Positions 17,903 through 28,095 are shown, counted from the first letter of the stretch. The stretch: 64,000 bases of DNA from VRUE01 sp963718775 (GCA_963718775.1 OY970377.1:992001-1056000); one strand, 5' to 3'. Translations and numbers: made by a program. Notes: generated by a model from the sequence alone, not told the origin.

Positions 17903-19659
17903 TCAGAAGAGCTGGTCGGTCAGTCCCTGCACGACGGGCCGAGCAGGAAGGCGGGGAAGAAGGTGAGGGCGGCGACGATCACGACGACGCCGATCAGCAG
18001 GACGACGAAGGTGGGTGAGTCGGCGCGGAAGGTGCCGGCGCCGGCCGGCGCGACCTTCTTGCCGGCCAGCGAGCCGGCCACCGCGAGCGCCGCGATCATC
18101 GGCAGGAAGCGGGAGAACAGCATCACCAGGCCGCCGAGCAGGTTGGCGAAGTCATAGCGCGTAGGCGCCGACGTTGCCGGGCGCGTTGGGCTGGATGAAG
18201 CCGGTGTAGCCGGCGAAGGCGGAGCCGTTGTTGTTCGCCTGCGACATGTAGGCGTAGAGCGACTCCGAGAAGCCCTGCGGGCCGGGGTTGTAGATCGACA
18301 TGCGTGCCGTCTGGGCTTGCCATCGCCCAGGCGGTCGCGAACAGAACCAGCAGCGGCGTCACCAGAACGCCGACGAGGACCAGCTTCACCTCCCGCGACT
18401 CGATCTTCTTGCCGAGGAACTCCGGCGTGCGGCCGACCATCAGGCCGGCGATGAAGACGGTCAGCAGGACGAAGAGCAGCATGTAGTAGAGGCCCGAGCC
18501 GACGCCGCCGAAGATCACCTCGCCGGTGCCGAGGTTGGCGAGCGGCACGAGGCCGCCGATCCCGGTCAGCGAGTCGAAGGCGCCGTTGACAGCGCCGCAG
18601 GAGGTGACCGTGGTGACCGCCGTCCACAGCGAGGTCTCGGAGATGCCGAAGCGCTGCTCCTTGCCCTCCATGTTGCCGCCGGTGGAGCCGTCGAAGGCGT
18701 GGGTCGCGACGCCGGCGTGATGCTGGGCCGGACTGCCGTGCTGCTCGGCGACGTAGACGACCGCGACGGCGACGATGAACATGATCATCATCGCCGCGTA
18801 GAGCGCCCAGCCCTGGCGGCGGTTGCCGATCATGCGGCCGAAGGTGTAGGTGAGGCTGGCCGGGACGATCAGGATCAGCATCAGCTCGACGAAGTTGGTC
18901 AAGCCGCTCGGGTTCTCGAACGGCATCGCGCTGTTGACGTTGAAGAAGCCGCCGCCGTTGGTGCCCAGCTCCTTGATCGCCTCCTGCGAGGCGACCGGGC
19001 CGAGGGCGAGGGTCTGGGCGCCGCCGGCGATCGTGTGGACAGGCTGTGAGCCGTCGAGGGTCTGGATCACGCCCTGGGAGACGAGCACCAGCGCCGCGAC
19101 GAAGGAGATCGGCAGCAGGATGTAGAGGTTGATCCGGACCAGGTCCGCCCAGAAGTTGCCGAGCGACGCGCCCGAGCGCGACGACGAAGCCGCGGATCAC
19201 TGCGGCGAGCGCGGCGATCCCGACCGCGGCGGAGACGAAGTTCTGCACCGTCAGCCCCGCCATCTGGGCGAAGTAGGTGAGGGTCGTCTCGCCCCCGTAG
19301 TACTGCCAGTTGGTGTTGGTGACGAAGGAGGAGGCGGTGTTGAAGCTGAGGTTCCAGGGGCCGGAGTCGAAGCCCTCGGGGTTGAACGGCTGGATGCTCT
19401 GGGTGCGCAGGATCAGGTAGAGCACCAGCCAGGAGACGACGCTGAAGACGACGATCGAGCGGGCGTAGGCCTTCCAGTCCTGCCCCTCGTCGGGCCGCAC
19501 ACGCAGCACCCGGTAGGCGAAGCGCTCGATTGGCCCGACGACGGGCGACAGGAAGACACGTTCGCCCTGGAAGACCTTGGCGATGTAGCCGCCGACGAGC
19601 GGCACCAGCGCCGTCAGCACGATCAGGAAGACGACGATCTGCGCCCAGCCCTGCGCCAT
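17903..19659 (-). CDS. kdpA: Potassium-transporting ATPase subunit KdpA (frame broken)
   Basis: The ATG at 19659 (MAQGWAQIVVFL) overlaps the kdpF stop. It has ten or so membrane helices and selectivity-loop sequences such as ELGTNGGGFFNVNSAMPFENP, GVGSGLYYMLLF and VGRTPEFLGKKIESREVKL. Breaks near 19175, 18310, 18160 and 17945 must be bridged. The last restores an end reading VQGLTDQLF instead of a premature stop at 17920. About 585 residues, normal for the family. It forms the K+ channel of the pump. Confidence 0.9.
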
Positions 19660-19742
19660 CAGCGAACCCGGTCCAGTGCCTCGATCACGGCGTAGAAGAT
19701 CGCGAAGGCGACGAGGGCGAGAACGATTGAGACGAGATCCAC
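19659..19742 (-). CDS. kdpF: KdpF-like small membrane peptide
   Basis: A 27-residue frame starts GTG at 19742 and reads VDLVSIVLALVAFAIFYAVI then EALDRVR. It is a single hydrophobic helix with a charged end, as in KdpF. Its TGA overlaps the kdpA ATG (TGATG), the usual kdpF-kdpA arrangement. It probably stabilises the Kdp complex. Confidence 0.75.
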   Translation of the reverse strand: MDLVSIVLALVAFAIFYAVIEALDRVR

Positions 19743-19820
19743 GTCTCAATCGTCTGCCCTACTCCGTTAAGGGTGTGTGGGCAATCCGGGCTTCCCCGTG
19801 CAGATTTCGTAAAGGTCCGG

Positions 19821-20802
19821 CTAGAGCCAGCCGGCGCGCCTGAAACGCCGGTAGAGCACCAGGCAGACCAGGGCGATGAAGAGCAGCACGGCGGGATAGC
19901 CGTAGCGCCAGCGCAGCTCCGGCATGTCGTTGAAGTTCATCCCGTAGATGCCGGCAACCGCCGTCGGCACGGCGATGATCGCGACCCAGGCGGAGATCTT
20001 GCGCATGTCCTCGTTCTGGCGAACCGAGACCTGGGTCAGGTTGGCCTGCAGGCGCGAGCAGCTCGCGGAAGCCCATGATCCGGCCCGCCACCCGCTGCAG
20101 GTGATCGTGAACGTCGCGGAAGTACTCGTCGAGCTCGTCCGGGATCGCTTCGAAGCGGCCTTCGGAGATCTCGTCGACGGCTTCGGAGAGCGGCGCCACG
20201 GCACGGTAGAGGTCGAGGACCTCGCGCTCGAGCCTGTAGAGCTGCTCGGCCGGGTTGGTCCGTTTGGCCGAGAAGACCTCGCGCTCGACCGCCTGGATCT
20301 CGCCGTCGATCGTCTGGGCGACGTCGCCATAGCCGTCGACGACGTGATCGAGGATCGCGTAGAGGATCACACCGGTGCCGCGGGCGAGGAGATCGGGGCG
20401 GCGCTCGACCCGCTCCCTGACGCTGCTCAACTTCCCGTCGCCGTGGCGGACGGTGATGACGAAGGAGGGATTGACGAAGATCAGCAGCTCGCCGACCTCG
20501 ATGCCGCCGTCGGAATCGGAGTGGACACTCGAATCAGAGTGGGAGACGGTCTTGACGACGATCAGCAGGGTGTCGCCGAAGAGCTCCACCTTGGGGCGCT
20601 GCTGGGCCTTGACCGCGTCCTCGACGGCGAGCTCGTGCAGGTCGAACTCGCGCGCGATCGCCTCGAACTCCTCCGCCTCCGGTTCGGCGACGCCAAGCCA
20701 GACGAAGACGCCGTCACCCTGAGAGGCCGCCTTGGCCTGCTCGAGCGTCAAGTGGCCGTCGCGGCGACGGCCGTGCTCGTAGACGGCGCAGTCGACGATC
20801 AT
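19821..20802 (-). CDS. corA: CorA-family divalent cation transporter (frame broken)
   Basis: A large N-terminal soluble domain with a long helix (EQLYRLEREVLDLYRAVAPL) is followed by two membrane helices. The signature YGMNFNDMPEL sits between them. One extra base near 20052 breaks the frame before LQANLTQVSVRQNEDMRKIS. The true end is RRFRRAGWL at 19821; the other frame runs on to 19759 without homology. About 326 residues. It transports Mg2+ (or Co2+/Ni2+) as a pentamer (known for the family). It lies between the kdp regulators and kdpF, so co-transcription is likely. Confidence 0.85.
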
Positions 20803-20826
20803 CGGCGCAGTATCCCCTTCATGCCG

Positions 20827-21508
20827 CTATACGGAAATCCGGTAGCCGACCCCGGGGTCGGTGCGGATCAGCCGCTCGCCGCCAACCGGTTCGATCTTGC
20901 GCCGTAGGTTGGCGACGTGGGTGCGCAGGGTCGCCGTGTCGTTACTCCAGGCCGGCCCCCAGACCTCGGTCAGCAGCGAGCGGTGGGTCATCAGCCGACC
21001 GCGATTGCGGACCAGCGTGCGGAGGAGCTGGAACTCGGTCGGGGTGAGGTGGATCTCTTCGCCGTCCCGCGCCACGGTGCGCCCGGCGAGGTCGACCGTG
21101 AGCCCGCCGATCTCGATCGTCGGCTCCTGGTCGCCGCCAGGAGCACGCCGCATCACCGCTCCCAGTCTGGCCATCAGCTCCGTCGGCCCGAACGGCTTCG
21201 TCACGTAGTCGTCGGCGCCGGCCGCCAGAGCGCTCACCTTCGCCTCCTCCTCGCCCACCGCCGAGAGCACGATGATCGGCATCTCGCTCCACTCGCGCAG
21301 GCGCTTGGTCACCTCGACCCCGTCGATGTCCGGCAGCATCAGGTCGACGATCGCCGCGGCCGGCGGTCGCACCGCGGCGATGTCGAGGGCCTCCTCGCCG
21401 CCATAGGCCGGCACCGCCTCGTAGCCCGCGTCGCGGAGGATCACCTTGCAGAGCGCGGACGATCTGGGGCTCGTCGTCGCAGACGAGCACCCGTGCCGTC
21501 GCGTTCAC
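20827..21508 (-). CDS. kdpE: KdpE-like response regulator, OmpR family (one frame break)
   Basis: The GTG at 21508 overlaps the kinase stop (GTGA). Receiver domain: VLVCDDEPQIVRAL, phosphoacceptor in VDLMLPDIDGVEV, KPFGPTEL. The winged-helix C-terminus has LTPTEFQLLRTLVRNRGRLMTHRSLL and a DPGVGYRI end. One extra base near 21455 breaks the frame after ALQ. About 227 residues. Its kinase partner has the KdpD membrane domain and the kdp genes lie downstream, so the KdpE assignment is well supported. Confidence 0.85.
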
Positions 21509-22653
21509 CTTCGCCCCAGACAGGGCATCGAGACGACGAAGCTGCTGCCCTGCCCCGGCAGCGACTCGACCGCGATCTCGCCGCCATTGGCCTCGACGAA
21601 GCCCTTGGCGATCGCCAGGCCGAGCCCGGTGCCTGCCTGACCGCCGCCGCCGTCGCCGCGCTGGAACGGCTCGAAGATCCGCCGCCACTCGCTCTGGGGT
21701 ATGCCTGGGCCCTGGTCGACCACGCGCACCGCGATCTTGTCATCGAGGAGCCTCGACTTGACCAGCACCGGCTCGCCGCCGCCGTGGCGGACCGCGTTCT
21801 CGAGCAGGTTGGCGAAGGCGCGCTCGAGCTGAGCGGCGTCGGCCTCGACCATCGGCAGGTCGCGATCGACCGCCAGCTGCACCACCTCATGCTGCGCGGT
21901 CGCCTCGCGGGCGGCTTCGAGCACCTCGCCGAGATCGACCGGCTCGCGGTGCGGCTCTGCCTTGCCCGCCTCGAGGCGGGACATGTCGAGCAGGTTCTCG
22001 ACCAGGTGCGAGAGCCGCTCGCCCTCGGCGACGATCGCCTCGCTCAGCTCAGCTCGCTCCTCGGCCGTGGGCGTCGCCGAGCCGAGCGCCGCCCCGCTGG
22101 CGATCATCGAGGTGAGCGGAGTGCGCAGGTCGTGCGAGATCGAGCGCAGCAGAGCGGTCTTCAGCTCGTCGCTGCGCCGCAGCGCCTCCGCCTCGACCAT
22201 CTCGGCCTGCATCCGGTCGCGCTCGCGTGACAGCGCCGCCAGCTCCGCCAGCGCCCGGTCGGCCTCGTTGCGACGCCGCTCGGCCTCGAGCGCCTGCGCC
22301 CGTGCCAGGCCGGCGACGGTGCTGCTGGCCAGCGCGACGATCACAAACGCGAGCAGCGCAACCCAGTTCTCCTCGTCAGCGATCGTGAACCGGTGCAGCG
22401 GCGGGATCTGGAAGAAGTTGAAGGCGAGCGCGCTGGCCACCGAGGCAAGCAGACCCAGCCGCAACCCCCAGACGATCGAGACCAGCAGGATCGCCGGCAG
22501 GTAGACGACTCCCAGCGAGACCACCGGCGCGACCGACTTGAGTGGGTAGACAATCAGCGTGCCGGCCGCCACCGCGGCAAGCGTCGTCAGCAGCCCAAGC
22601 CAAGTCGGCGGCGGCTCTCCGCTCAACCCAAATGAGATTCGGGGCCAACGCAT
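21505..22653 (-). CDS. Sensor histidine kinase with KdpD-type membrane domain (DUF4118)
   Basis: Intact, 382 residues. Four N-terminal helices form the DUF4118 domain found inside KdpD (about residues 15-130). A coiled linker (about 135-175), HisKA with SHDLRTPLTSMIASG, and HATPase_c with FANLLENAVRHG, DQGPGIP and GTGLGLAIAKGFVEANGG follow. It lacks the KdpD sensor-ATPase and Usp domains, which are encoded separately at 14061-15189. With the response regulator it forms the two-component system for kdp. Confidence 0.9.
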   Translation of the reverse strand: MRWPRISFGLSGEPPPTWLGLLTTLAAVAAGTLIVYPLKSVAPVVSLGVVYLPAILLVSIVWGLRLGLLASVASALAFNFFQIPPLHRFTIADEENWVALLAFVIVALASSTVAGLARAQALEAERRRNEADRALAELAALSRERDRMQAEMVEAEALRRSDELKTALLRSISHDLRTPLTSMIASGAALGSATPTAEERAELSEAIVAEGERLSHLVENLLDMSRLEAGKAEPHREPVDLGEVLEAAREATAQHEVVQLAVDRDLPMVEADAAQLERAFANLLENAVRHGGGEPVLVKSRLLDDKIAVRVVDQGPGIPQSEWRRIFEPFQRGDGGGGQAGTGLGLAIAKGFVEANGGEIAVESLPGQGSSFVVSMPCLGRR

Positions 22654-22678
22654 GCCATCAGAGTAGGCGGACTGGGAC

Positions 22679-24823
22679 TCAGCGCGGACTGGCGATGCCG
22701 CCGCCGCTTGGCGGCGGCGAGGCGGGCGCCGGAGCCGGTTCGGGCGCTGCTTCGGGAGCAGGCGCCGGTTCCGCTTCGGGAGCCGGTTCCTGGCCCCCGT
22801 CCTGGTTGCCCTGACCTTTCCCGGCGGGCTCTTCCGGCGCTTCTTCGTATTCGTAGTCGTATTCGTCGTATTCGTATTCGCTCGACGAAGAGGAGGTGTG
22901 GTCGCTGTCGAGGCCGGCGAGCTCCGGGAGGCTGGACGGTTCGGAGAATTCCGGGCAGTCGCCGGCGACGGCGGATTCCATGTAGGAGCGCCAGATCGGC
23001 CCTGCCGTTGGACCGCCGTAGCCGGTCGCTTCGCGCGATTGCGGATGGCCGACCCAGACGGCGGTCGAGTAGAGCGGCGTGTAGCCGACGAACCAGGCGT
23101 CGGAGAGGTCCTCCGAGGTGCCGGTCTTGCCCGCTGCGGCAGAGCACCCCATCGAGGTGTAGCCGGCGCCGGTGCCCTGGGTGATCACGCCCTCCAGCAC
23201 CCGCGTCACTTCGTAGGCCTCGCCCTCGCTCAGCACCCGCTCGCCGGAGTCGGGGTCGGTTTCCTCGACCTTGCCGCCCGGGAATTCGATCCGGTCGATC
23301 GCAGTCGCGTCGTGATGGATGCCGCCGCTGGCCAGGGTCGCGTAGGCATCGGCCATCTCCAGCGGCGTGACGCCGACGGCGAGACCGCCGATTCCCTCAG
23401 CTGGGACCGATTCCAGCGGCGAGGTGATGCCCATTTCATGCGCGGTCTTGGTCACTTCCTCGGAGCCGACATCGAGGTCGAGCTGGGCGAAGATGACGTT
23501 GACCGAGTGCCAGGTGGCGGAGGCGAGCGACATCGTGCCGCCGCCCGGCTCGGCGTTGTTGACGGTCCAGGTGCCCGCCGTCGGGAAGGTCCAGCGTCAT
23601 CGGCGAGCTGCCGTCGTAGTAGGTGGTGTCGGGGTCGACGCCCTCCTTGATCGCGGTGCTGAGAACGAAGGTCTTGAACGAGGAGCCGGGCTGGCGATGC
23701 GCCTGCCAGGCGTAGTTGAACTGGCTTTCGCTGTCGTAGCCTTCGGTCGAGGCGAGGGCGACGATCTCACCCGTGGAGGGATCGACCGAGGCCAGCCCGG
23801 CCGCCGGGCCGCCTTCGGAGTAACACACGCTGCACGAGTCGACCGCTTCCTGCGCACGTTCCTGCAGCTCGGGGTCGATCGTCGTGTAGGCCTTGAGGCC
23901 GCCGAGGCGCACCGTGTTGATCCCGTATTTGTCGATCAGCTCCTGCTGGACCAGGTCGAAGAGGAAGGGGTCGCGGATCACCCGGTACTTGTGGCCGGGA
24001 CTGAGCCCGAGGCCGCTGTTGACCGCCTCCTGGTATTCGGAGGGCGTGATGTAGTCCTGCTCCTCCATCACCTTGAGCACGTCGTTGCGCCGGTTGATCG
24101 CCGCCTGCGGGTCGAGGAAGGGGTTGTATTCGGAGGGCGCCTGCGGCAAGCCCGCGATCAGCGCCGATTCGGTCAGGTCCGAGGTCCTTGGCCGGCTTGC
24201 CGTAAGTAGGTCTGTGCCGCCGCCTCGACCCCCACCGCGGTCTCCCCTTCGACCGTGCCGTAGGGGGCCGTGTTGAGGTAGGCGGTGAGGATCCAGTCCT
24301 TGGAGTGGGCTTCCTCCTCCTCGTAGGCGAGGTGCGCTTCGATCAGCTTTCGCTTGATCGTCTCTTCGGGGTCCTGGATGTAGAGGTTGCGGACCAGCTG
24401 CTGGGTGATCGTCGAGGCGCCCTGGACGGGCTTGCCGCCGGCCAGCAGGTCCTTCCAGGCGGCACGCGCGATCCCGGTCGGGTCGAGCGCCCCGTGGTTG
24501 AAGTAGTTCTTGTCCTCGATCGCGACCGTCGCGTCGCGGAGCGTCTGCGGCATCGCCCGGCCGGGAACCGGCTCGCGGATGTTTTCCGCCTGGATGAAGC
24601 CGATCAGGCTGCCGTCGGCCGCGTAGATCGCCGAGGAGCGGCCCTTCTGCACCGGCTTGAGGCTGGAGAGCGGCGGCGCCGACTCGTAGACGTCGATCGC
24701 CCAGCTGGCGGCGACGCCGCCGGCGATCGCGGCAGCGGCAGCGAGGACCCCCAGGGGGACCAGGATCTTTCTCCATCTCGAGGTGTGCGACCTACGTCGT
24801 CGCCGTCGTGTCCGGCGGGCCAT
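22679..24823 (-). CDS. Class A penicillin-binding protein (PBP1A-type, frame broken)
   Basis: Bifunctional peptidoglycan synthase. An Arg-rich cytoplasmic tail and one membrane helix are followed by the GT51 transglycosylase domain (ATVAIEDKNYFNHGALDPTG, GASTITQQLVRNLY). The transpeptidase domain has SxxK in PGSSFKTF, SxN in WHSVN and KTG in AAGKTGTSED. The C-terminal tail of about 90 residues is rich in Glu, Tyr, Ser, Pro and Ala. Indels near 24212, 24185 and 23590 must be bridged; about 715 residues. It ends 25 bases before the kinase gene, so it may head the kdp array. The tail may bind the cell wall (inference). Confidence 0.88.
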
Positions 24824-24864
24824 TCGACCGCAAATTGTAGGGAGGCCGGTAGCCTTGCCAACGA

Positions 24865-25242
24865 ATGACGAGCTTCTTGCACACCTGCTACCGGATCGGC
24901 GACATCGATCGCTCCGTCGCCTTCTACGAAAAGCTCGGCTTCGAAGTGGCCGGACGGATGCCGATCGGCGACGAGGCGATCAACGTCTTCATGAACCTCC
25001 CCGGCGAAGACCCGGTCCTCGAGCTGACCTACAACCACGGCGTCACCGGCTACGAGCACGGCACCGGCTACAACCACATCGCCCTCGCGGTCGACGACCT
25101 CGACGCCACGATCGAGCAGCTCGCCGCCGCGGGCATCGAGCCCGAAAAGCCCCCCTACCGCCCCGGCGGCCGCACCGAGGGCCACCGCATCTGCTTCTTC
25201 CGCGACCCGGATGGGTACCGGATCGAGCTAATCGGCTCGTAG
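24865..25242 (+). CDS. Lactoylglutathione-lyase-like VOC protein
   Basis: Intact, 125 residues. Two VOC half-modules with possible metal ligands: His in FLHTCYRI, Glu in VLELTYNH, His in GYNHIALAV and Glu in YRIELIGS. The sequence is close to glyoxalase I (GloA) in both halves. Glyoxalase I converts the methylglyoxal-thiol adduct to lactoyl thioester; which thiol is used here cannot be told. Divergent from the PBP gene across about 40 bases. Confidence 0.8.
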   Translation: MTSFLHTCYRIGDIDRSVAFYEKLGFEVAGRMPIGDEAINVFMNLPGEDPVLELTYNHGVTGYEHGTGYNHIALAVDDLDATIEQLAAAGIEPEKPPYRPGGRTEGHRICFFRDPDGYRIELIGS

Positions 25243-25258
25243 CGAAGGCCGGAGCGTC

Positions 25259-25552
25259 GTGAGCGACCTCGGCGCACTCTCTATCGGACTCGTCCTCGGT
25301 CTCGCGATCGTGGGCGCGGTCCTGCTCAGGAACGAAGAGGAGGTCAGGAAGGCATGGCGGCAGCGGCGCGGGAGTAGCGGGCCCAAAGCGGGCCCCGCCG
25401 GTCGCTGGACCGTTGTGTTCCTGGGGCTGATCGCAGTCGCCAACATCGGCCTCGCAGTCGCCGACGGCGGTGCTTTCCGAATCATCTTGGCCGCGGGCTG
25501 GCTGCTGATGTTCTGCAACCACTTGCTGAAATACAGACGTCCCGCTCCTTAG
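25259..25552 (+). CDS. Small two-helix membrane protein
   Basis: A 97-residue protein from a GTG start, 17 bases after the VOC gene. One N-terminal helix (ALSIGLVLGLAIVGAVLL), a charged loop (RNEEEVRKAWRQRR), then two more hydrophobic stretches (WTVVFLGLIAVANIGLAVA and FRIILAAGWLLMFCNHLL). No known family recognised. Probably in the same transcript as the VOC gene. Confidence 0.6.
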   Translation: MSDLGALSIGLVLGLAIVGAVLLRNEEEVRKAWRQRRGSSGPKAGPAGRWTVVFLGLIAVANIGLAVADGGAFRIILAAGWLLMFCNHLLKYRRPAP

Positions 25553-25559
25553 TTGCGTA

Positions 25560-25579
25560 ACCGCGGACGAAGCCGCGGT
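25560..25579 (+). terminator. Short perfect hairpin after the small membrane gene
   Basis: ACCGCGG (25560-25566) pairs with CCGCGGT (25573-25579) across six bases. A pyrimidine-rich stretch follows but no T-tract. It is probably a weak terminator or leader structure before the DUF378 gene. Confidence 0.4.
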
Positions 25580-25625
25580 GTATCTCTCTCGTAACTATCC
25601 GCATTATCTCCTTTAGGAGGACGAG

Positions 25626-25859
25626 ATGGAGATGGTCAAGCGGTTTGAGCCCGTCGCCCTGCTGCTGATGGTGATTGGCGCTCTCAACTGGGGGATGGTC
25701 GGGCTGTTCGACACGAACGTGATCTCGGACGTCTTCGGGAGCGGCACGCTCACCGACATCGTCTACGTCGTGGTCGGCGTCTGCGGCCTGCTCTACATCC
25801 CGAGGCTGCTCGACAGCCTCCACATCGGCGACCACACGCCGCACGTTCGCGGCACCTGA
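25626..25859 (+). CDS. DUF378 family membrane protein
   Basis: Intact, 77 residues, with AGGAGG five bases before the ATG. Two membrane helices; LLLMVIGALNWGMVGLF and DIVYVVVGVCGLLYI match the DUF378 pattern. Function unknown. It is followed by a strong intrinsic terminator. Confidence 0.8.
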   Translation: MEMVKRFEPVALLLMVIGALNWGMVGLFDTNVISDVFGSGTLTDIVYVVVGVCGLLYIPRLLDSLHIGDHTPHVRGT

Positions 25860-25881
25860 GCGGCAGCGCCGAGCTATCCGG

Positions 25882-25912
25882 ACCGGGCCCTTCCTGGGCC
25901 CGGTTTCGTTTT
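25882..25912 (+). terminator. Intrinsic terminator of the DUF378 gene
   Basis: Nine-base perfect stem ACCGGGCCC/GGGCCCGGT with a 5-base loop, followed by TTTCGTTTT. It is the clearest rho-independent terminator in the window. Confidence 0.88.
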
Positions 25913-26007
25913 GCGGGTCACTAGGACCACCGTCAGGCAACCGTTACGACACAGTCCCGTGAGGTTCATCGCGCCACAGGCGCGTGGGGTCGCCCTACGG
26001 TCGCCGG

Positions 26008-26266
26008 ATGGGCTGGCCACCAAAGGTCGGAGAGCTGCTTCCCAATGCGAGGAAAGCTATTGGGGTGCGGGAGAAGCTCGCCGAATACAGCCTCGATCCA
26101 GCCCACAAGGTTGGTGGTCCGAAGGCACGAGGCTTTGAGCTGATTCTTGGCATCACCGTCAGCGAGCTCGACCATCTCGAGCGTGAGATCAAGGCCGGAA
26201 TCCTCGTTACCCCAATAGCCCTAACGCGCGCCAATCCACCGTTCGGGACCCTAGACTGGAGACGCG
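26008..26266 (+). CDS. DUF6883-like protein, C-terminus apparently missing
   Basis: ATG at 26008 (MGWPPKVGELLPNARKAIGV); an upstream GTG at 25984 is possible. The N-terminal 75 residues match the DUF6883 pattern as remembered: LPNARKAI, KLAEYSLDPAHKVGGPKARGF, LILGITVSELDHLEREI, GILVTPIALTRANPPFG. After PPFG the similarity stops, and the next gene starts within about 30 bases. The usual C-terminal strand segment is therefore absent. The open frame runs on in another frame of DUF4926, which is not credible. G+C is lower than in the neighbours. Function unknown; the family often pairs with DUF4926. Confidence 0.5.
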
Positions 26267-26479
26267 ATGGCAATTACGAAGCGGGCGATCGGAGAACACG
26301 ATGTGGTCGAGTTGATCGATCCCGTCGGCCAGTGGCCCACCGGCAAGATGGGCGCGGTAGTCAGCGACTACGGCGATGTCAAGCTGGTCGAGATTGCAGA
26401 CAATCAGGGCGTCATGCTCGACCTAATCCAGGTTCCAGAAGCCCGGATGAAGCTCATCGCCAGGCACAGCGCAAGATAG
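26267..26479 (+). CDS. DUF4926 family protein
   Basis: Intact, 70 residues, with GGAG five bases before the ATG. EHDVVELIDPVGQWPTGKMG and AVVSDYGDVKLVEIADNQG fit the small beta-rich DUF4926 fold. It is paired with the truncated DUF6883-like gene. Such pairs are seen near mobile or toxin-immunity regions (recalled, not searched). It meets the multicopper oxidase gene tail-to-tail. Confidence 0.65.
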   Translation: MAITKRAIGEHDVVELIDPVGQWPTGKMGAVVSDYGDVKLVEIADNQGVMLDLIQVPEARMKLIARHSAR

Positions 26480-26488
26480 GCGCTGCAG

Positions 26489-28090
26489 TCACTCGACGAC
26501 CTCGAACTGGGTCATCAGGCCGTGGTCCTCGTGGTCGAGCATGTGGCAGTGGATGACGAACTTGCCGGTGTAGTCGACGAAGCGGCCGGCGACGAGGATG
26601 CGTTCGCGGGGGTAGACGAAGAAGGTCTCCTTGAGGCAGTCTTCCCAGGGCGGCGGCGGCTTGCCGTTGCGGGAGAGCAGGTACCAGTCGGTGTGGTGCA
26701 TGTGCATCACGTGGGCGACGTTGGTGCGGTTGACGATCTCCCAGGTCTCGGTCGAGCCCAGCTTCGGATGCGCGTCGGCACGGGCCGGGTTGAAGGTGCG
26801 GCCGTTGATCAGCCAGGTCGTCTTGAAGAAGCCGCCGATCGAGATCTCCCAGCTGCGATCCGGCGTCGTCGAGGCGTGCCTGGTCCAGCCGGGCAGCGGC
26901 CGCAGCTTGCGCGGCACACGGGTGCGGTCGGGCAGGCGCCGCGAGTCGACGCGGAACTGCATCAGCGCGCCGGCGTAGGAGTGGGCGCCAAGCGGGTTCC
27001 TGCTCGCCGTGGCGCGGGCCGCTGCGCAGCTCGACCGCTCTCCCCCGCCGCGGCGGCGAAGTCGACGACGACCTCGGCCCGCTCCCCCGGCCCGAGCATC
27101 ACCTCGCTGCCGCCGCACCGGCCTCGGCATCAGGCCGCTGTCGGTGCCGATCTGGATCAGCGGGGCGCCGTTGGAGAGGTAGAGGTTGTAGGGGCGGAAC
27201 TGCGAGACGTTGAGGATGCGCAGGCGGTAGCGCTGGGCGCTGACCCGGTGGTGGGGCATGTAGGCGCCGTTGACGAGGACGTAGTGACCGTCGATGCCGT
27301 CGGCCGGCGGCCGCCGGCTCGGTGAACGGGTCGGTGAGCTGGTTGTGACGGTCGAAGGAGCGATCGGCGATCATCAGCGGCAGGTCGCGCTCGCCGCTGG
27401 GCAGCGGCAGGCTCGCCTCGAACTCGTCGTCGACGATCCACATTCCCGCCAGGCCGCGCCAGACGTTGCGCGCCGTGTGGTCGAGGCGGTGGTCGTGGTA
27501 CCACTGGAAGGCGGCTCGTTCGGGCCTGCCGTCCTCGGTCAGGTCGTAGACGTAGGTGCGCTTCCCACCCGGCTCGAGCAGCAGGTCGTTGCCCGACTGC
27601 CGCGGCGAGAGCCCGCGTGGAATGTCGCAGTAGAAGGAGCGCGCGTGCGAAGGCGTCAGCCCGCCGGGCTGGCCGTCGAACTGGGTGCGGTTGTGGCCGC
27701 CGTGCAGGTGGACGGTCAGCTCGCCGGCCGACCTGCGGCAGTTCGTGCTGGAAGGTGACCGCGGTGCGGTGGCCGGCTGGGCGCCTGATCGTCGGACCCG
27801 GGAAAGCTGCCGCCGTAGGTCCACATCCTCGTCCTGGCGCCGGGCAGGACCTGCACCTCGGCCTCGCGGATCGGGATCGTCAGGTGAGCGTCAGCTAAGC
27901 ACCCGCGGGATCGGCAGAGGCGCCCGGAAGGGCTCGGGCGCTGCGGCGCGCGCCGCGGACCGCCCCGGCGGCAGCAGCGCGCCCGGGCGCACAGCCAAGC
28001 GGCAGCGCCGTGGCGAGCGCGCCCGCCGCCCAGGGCGCCGAGGAAGGCTCGGCGCCCCAGGCGCGGCGAATCTGAAGAGCGGTCCAGCCG
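26489..28090 (-). CDS. Multicopper oxidase, CotA/bilirubin-oxidase type (frame broken)
   Basis: Copper sites are visible in order: VHLHGGHN, WYHDHRLDHTARNVWRGLAG, HVMHMHHTDW and the C-terminal HCHMLDHEDHGLM. The N-terminus has a Tat-like signal around GRRAFLGALG, then IREAEVQVLPGARTRMWTYG and GSFPG. The start is unclear because frames break near 28030, 27895, 27800, 27740, 27310 and 27115. It oxidises phenols, bilirubin or metals at the type 1 copper and reduces O2 to water. The cupredoxin gene just upstream may be its electron donor or a chaperone (inference). Confidence 0.8.
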
Positions 28091-28095
28091 TGCTG

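Noticed and set aside
24783..25262. Arg-rich plus-strand frame over the VOC gene
   Set aside because: It is an out-of-frame reading of the VOC gene, whose own frame has full homology.
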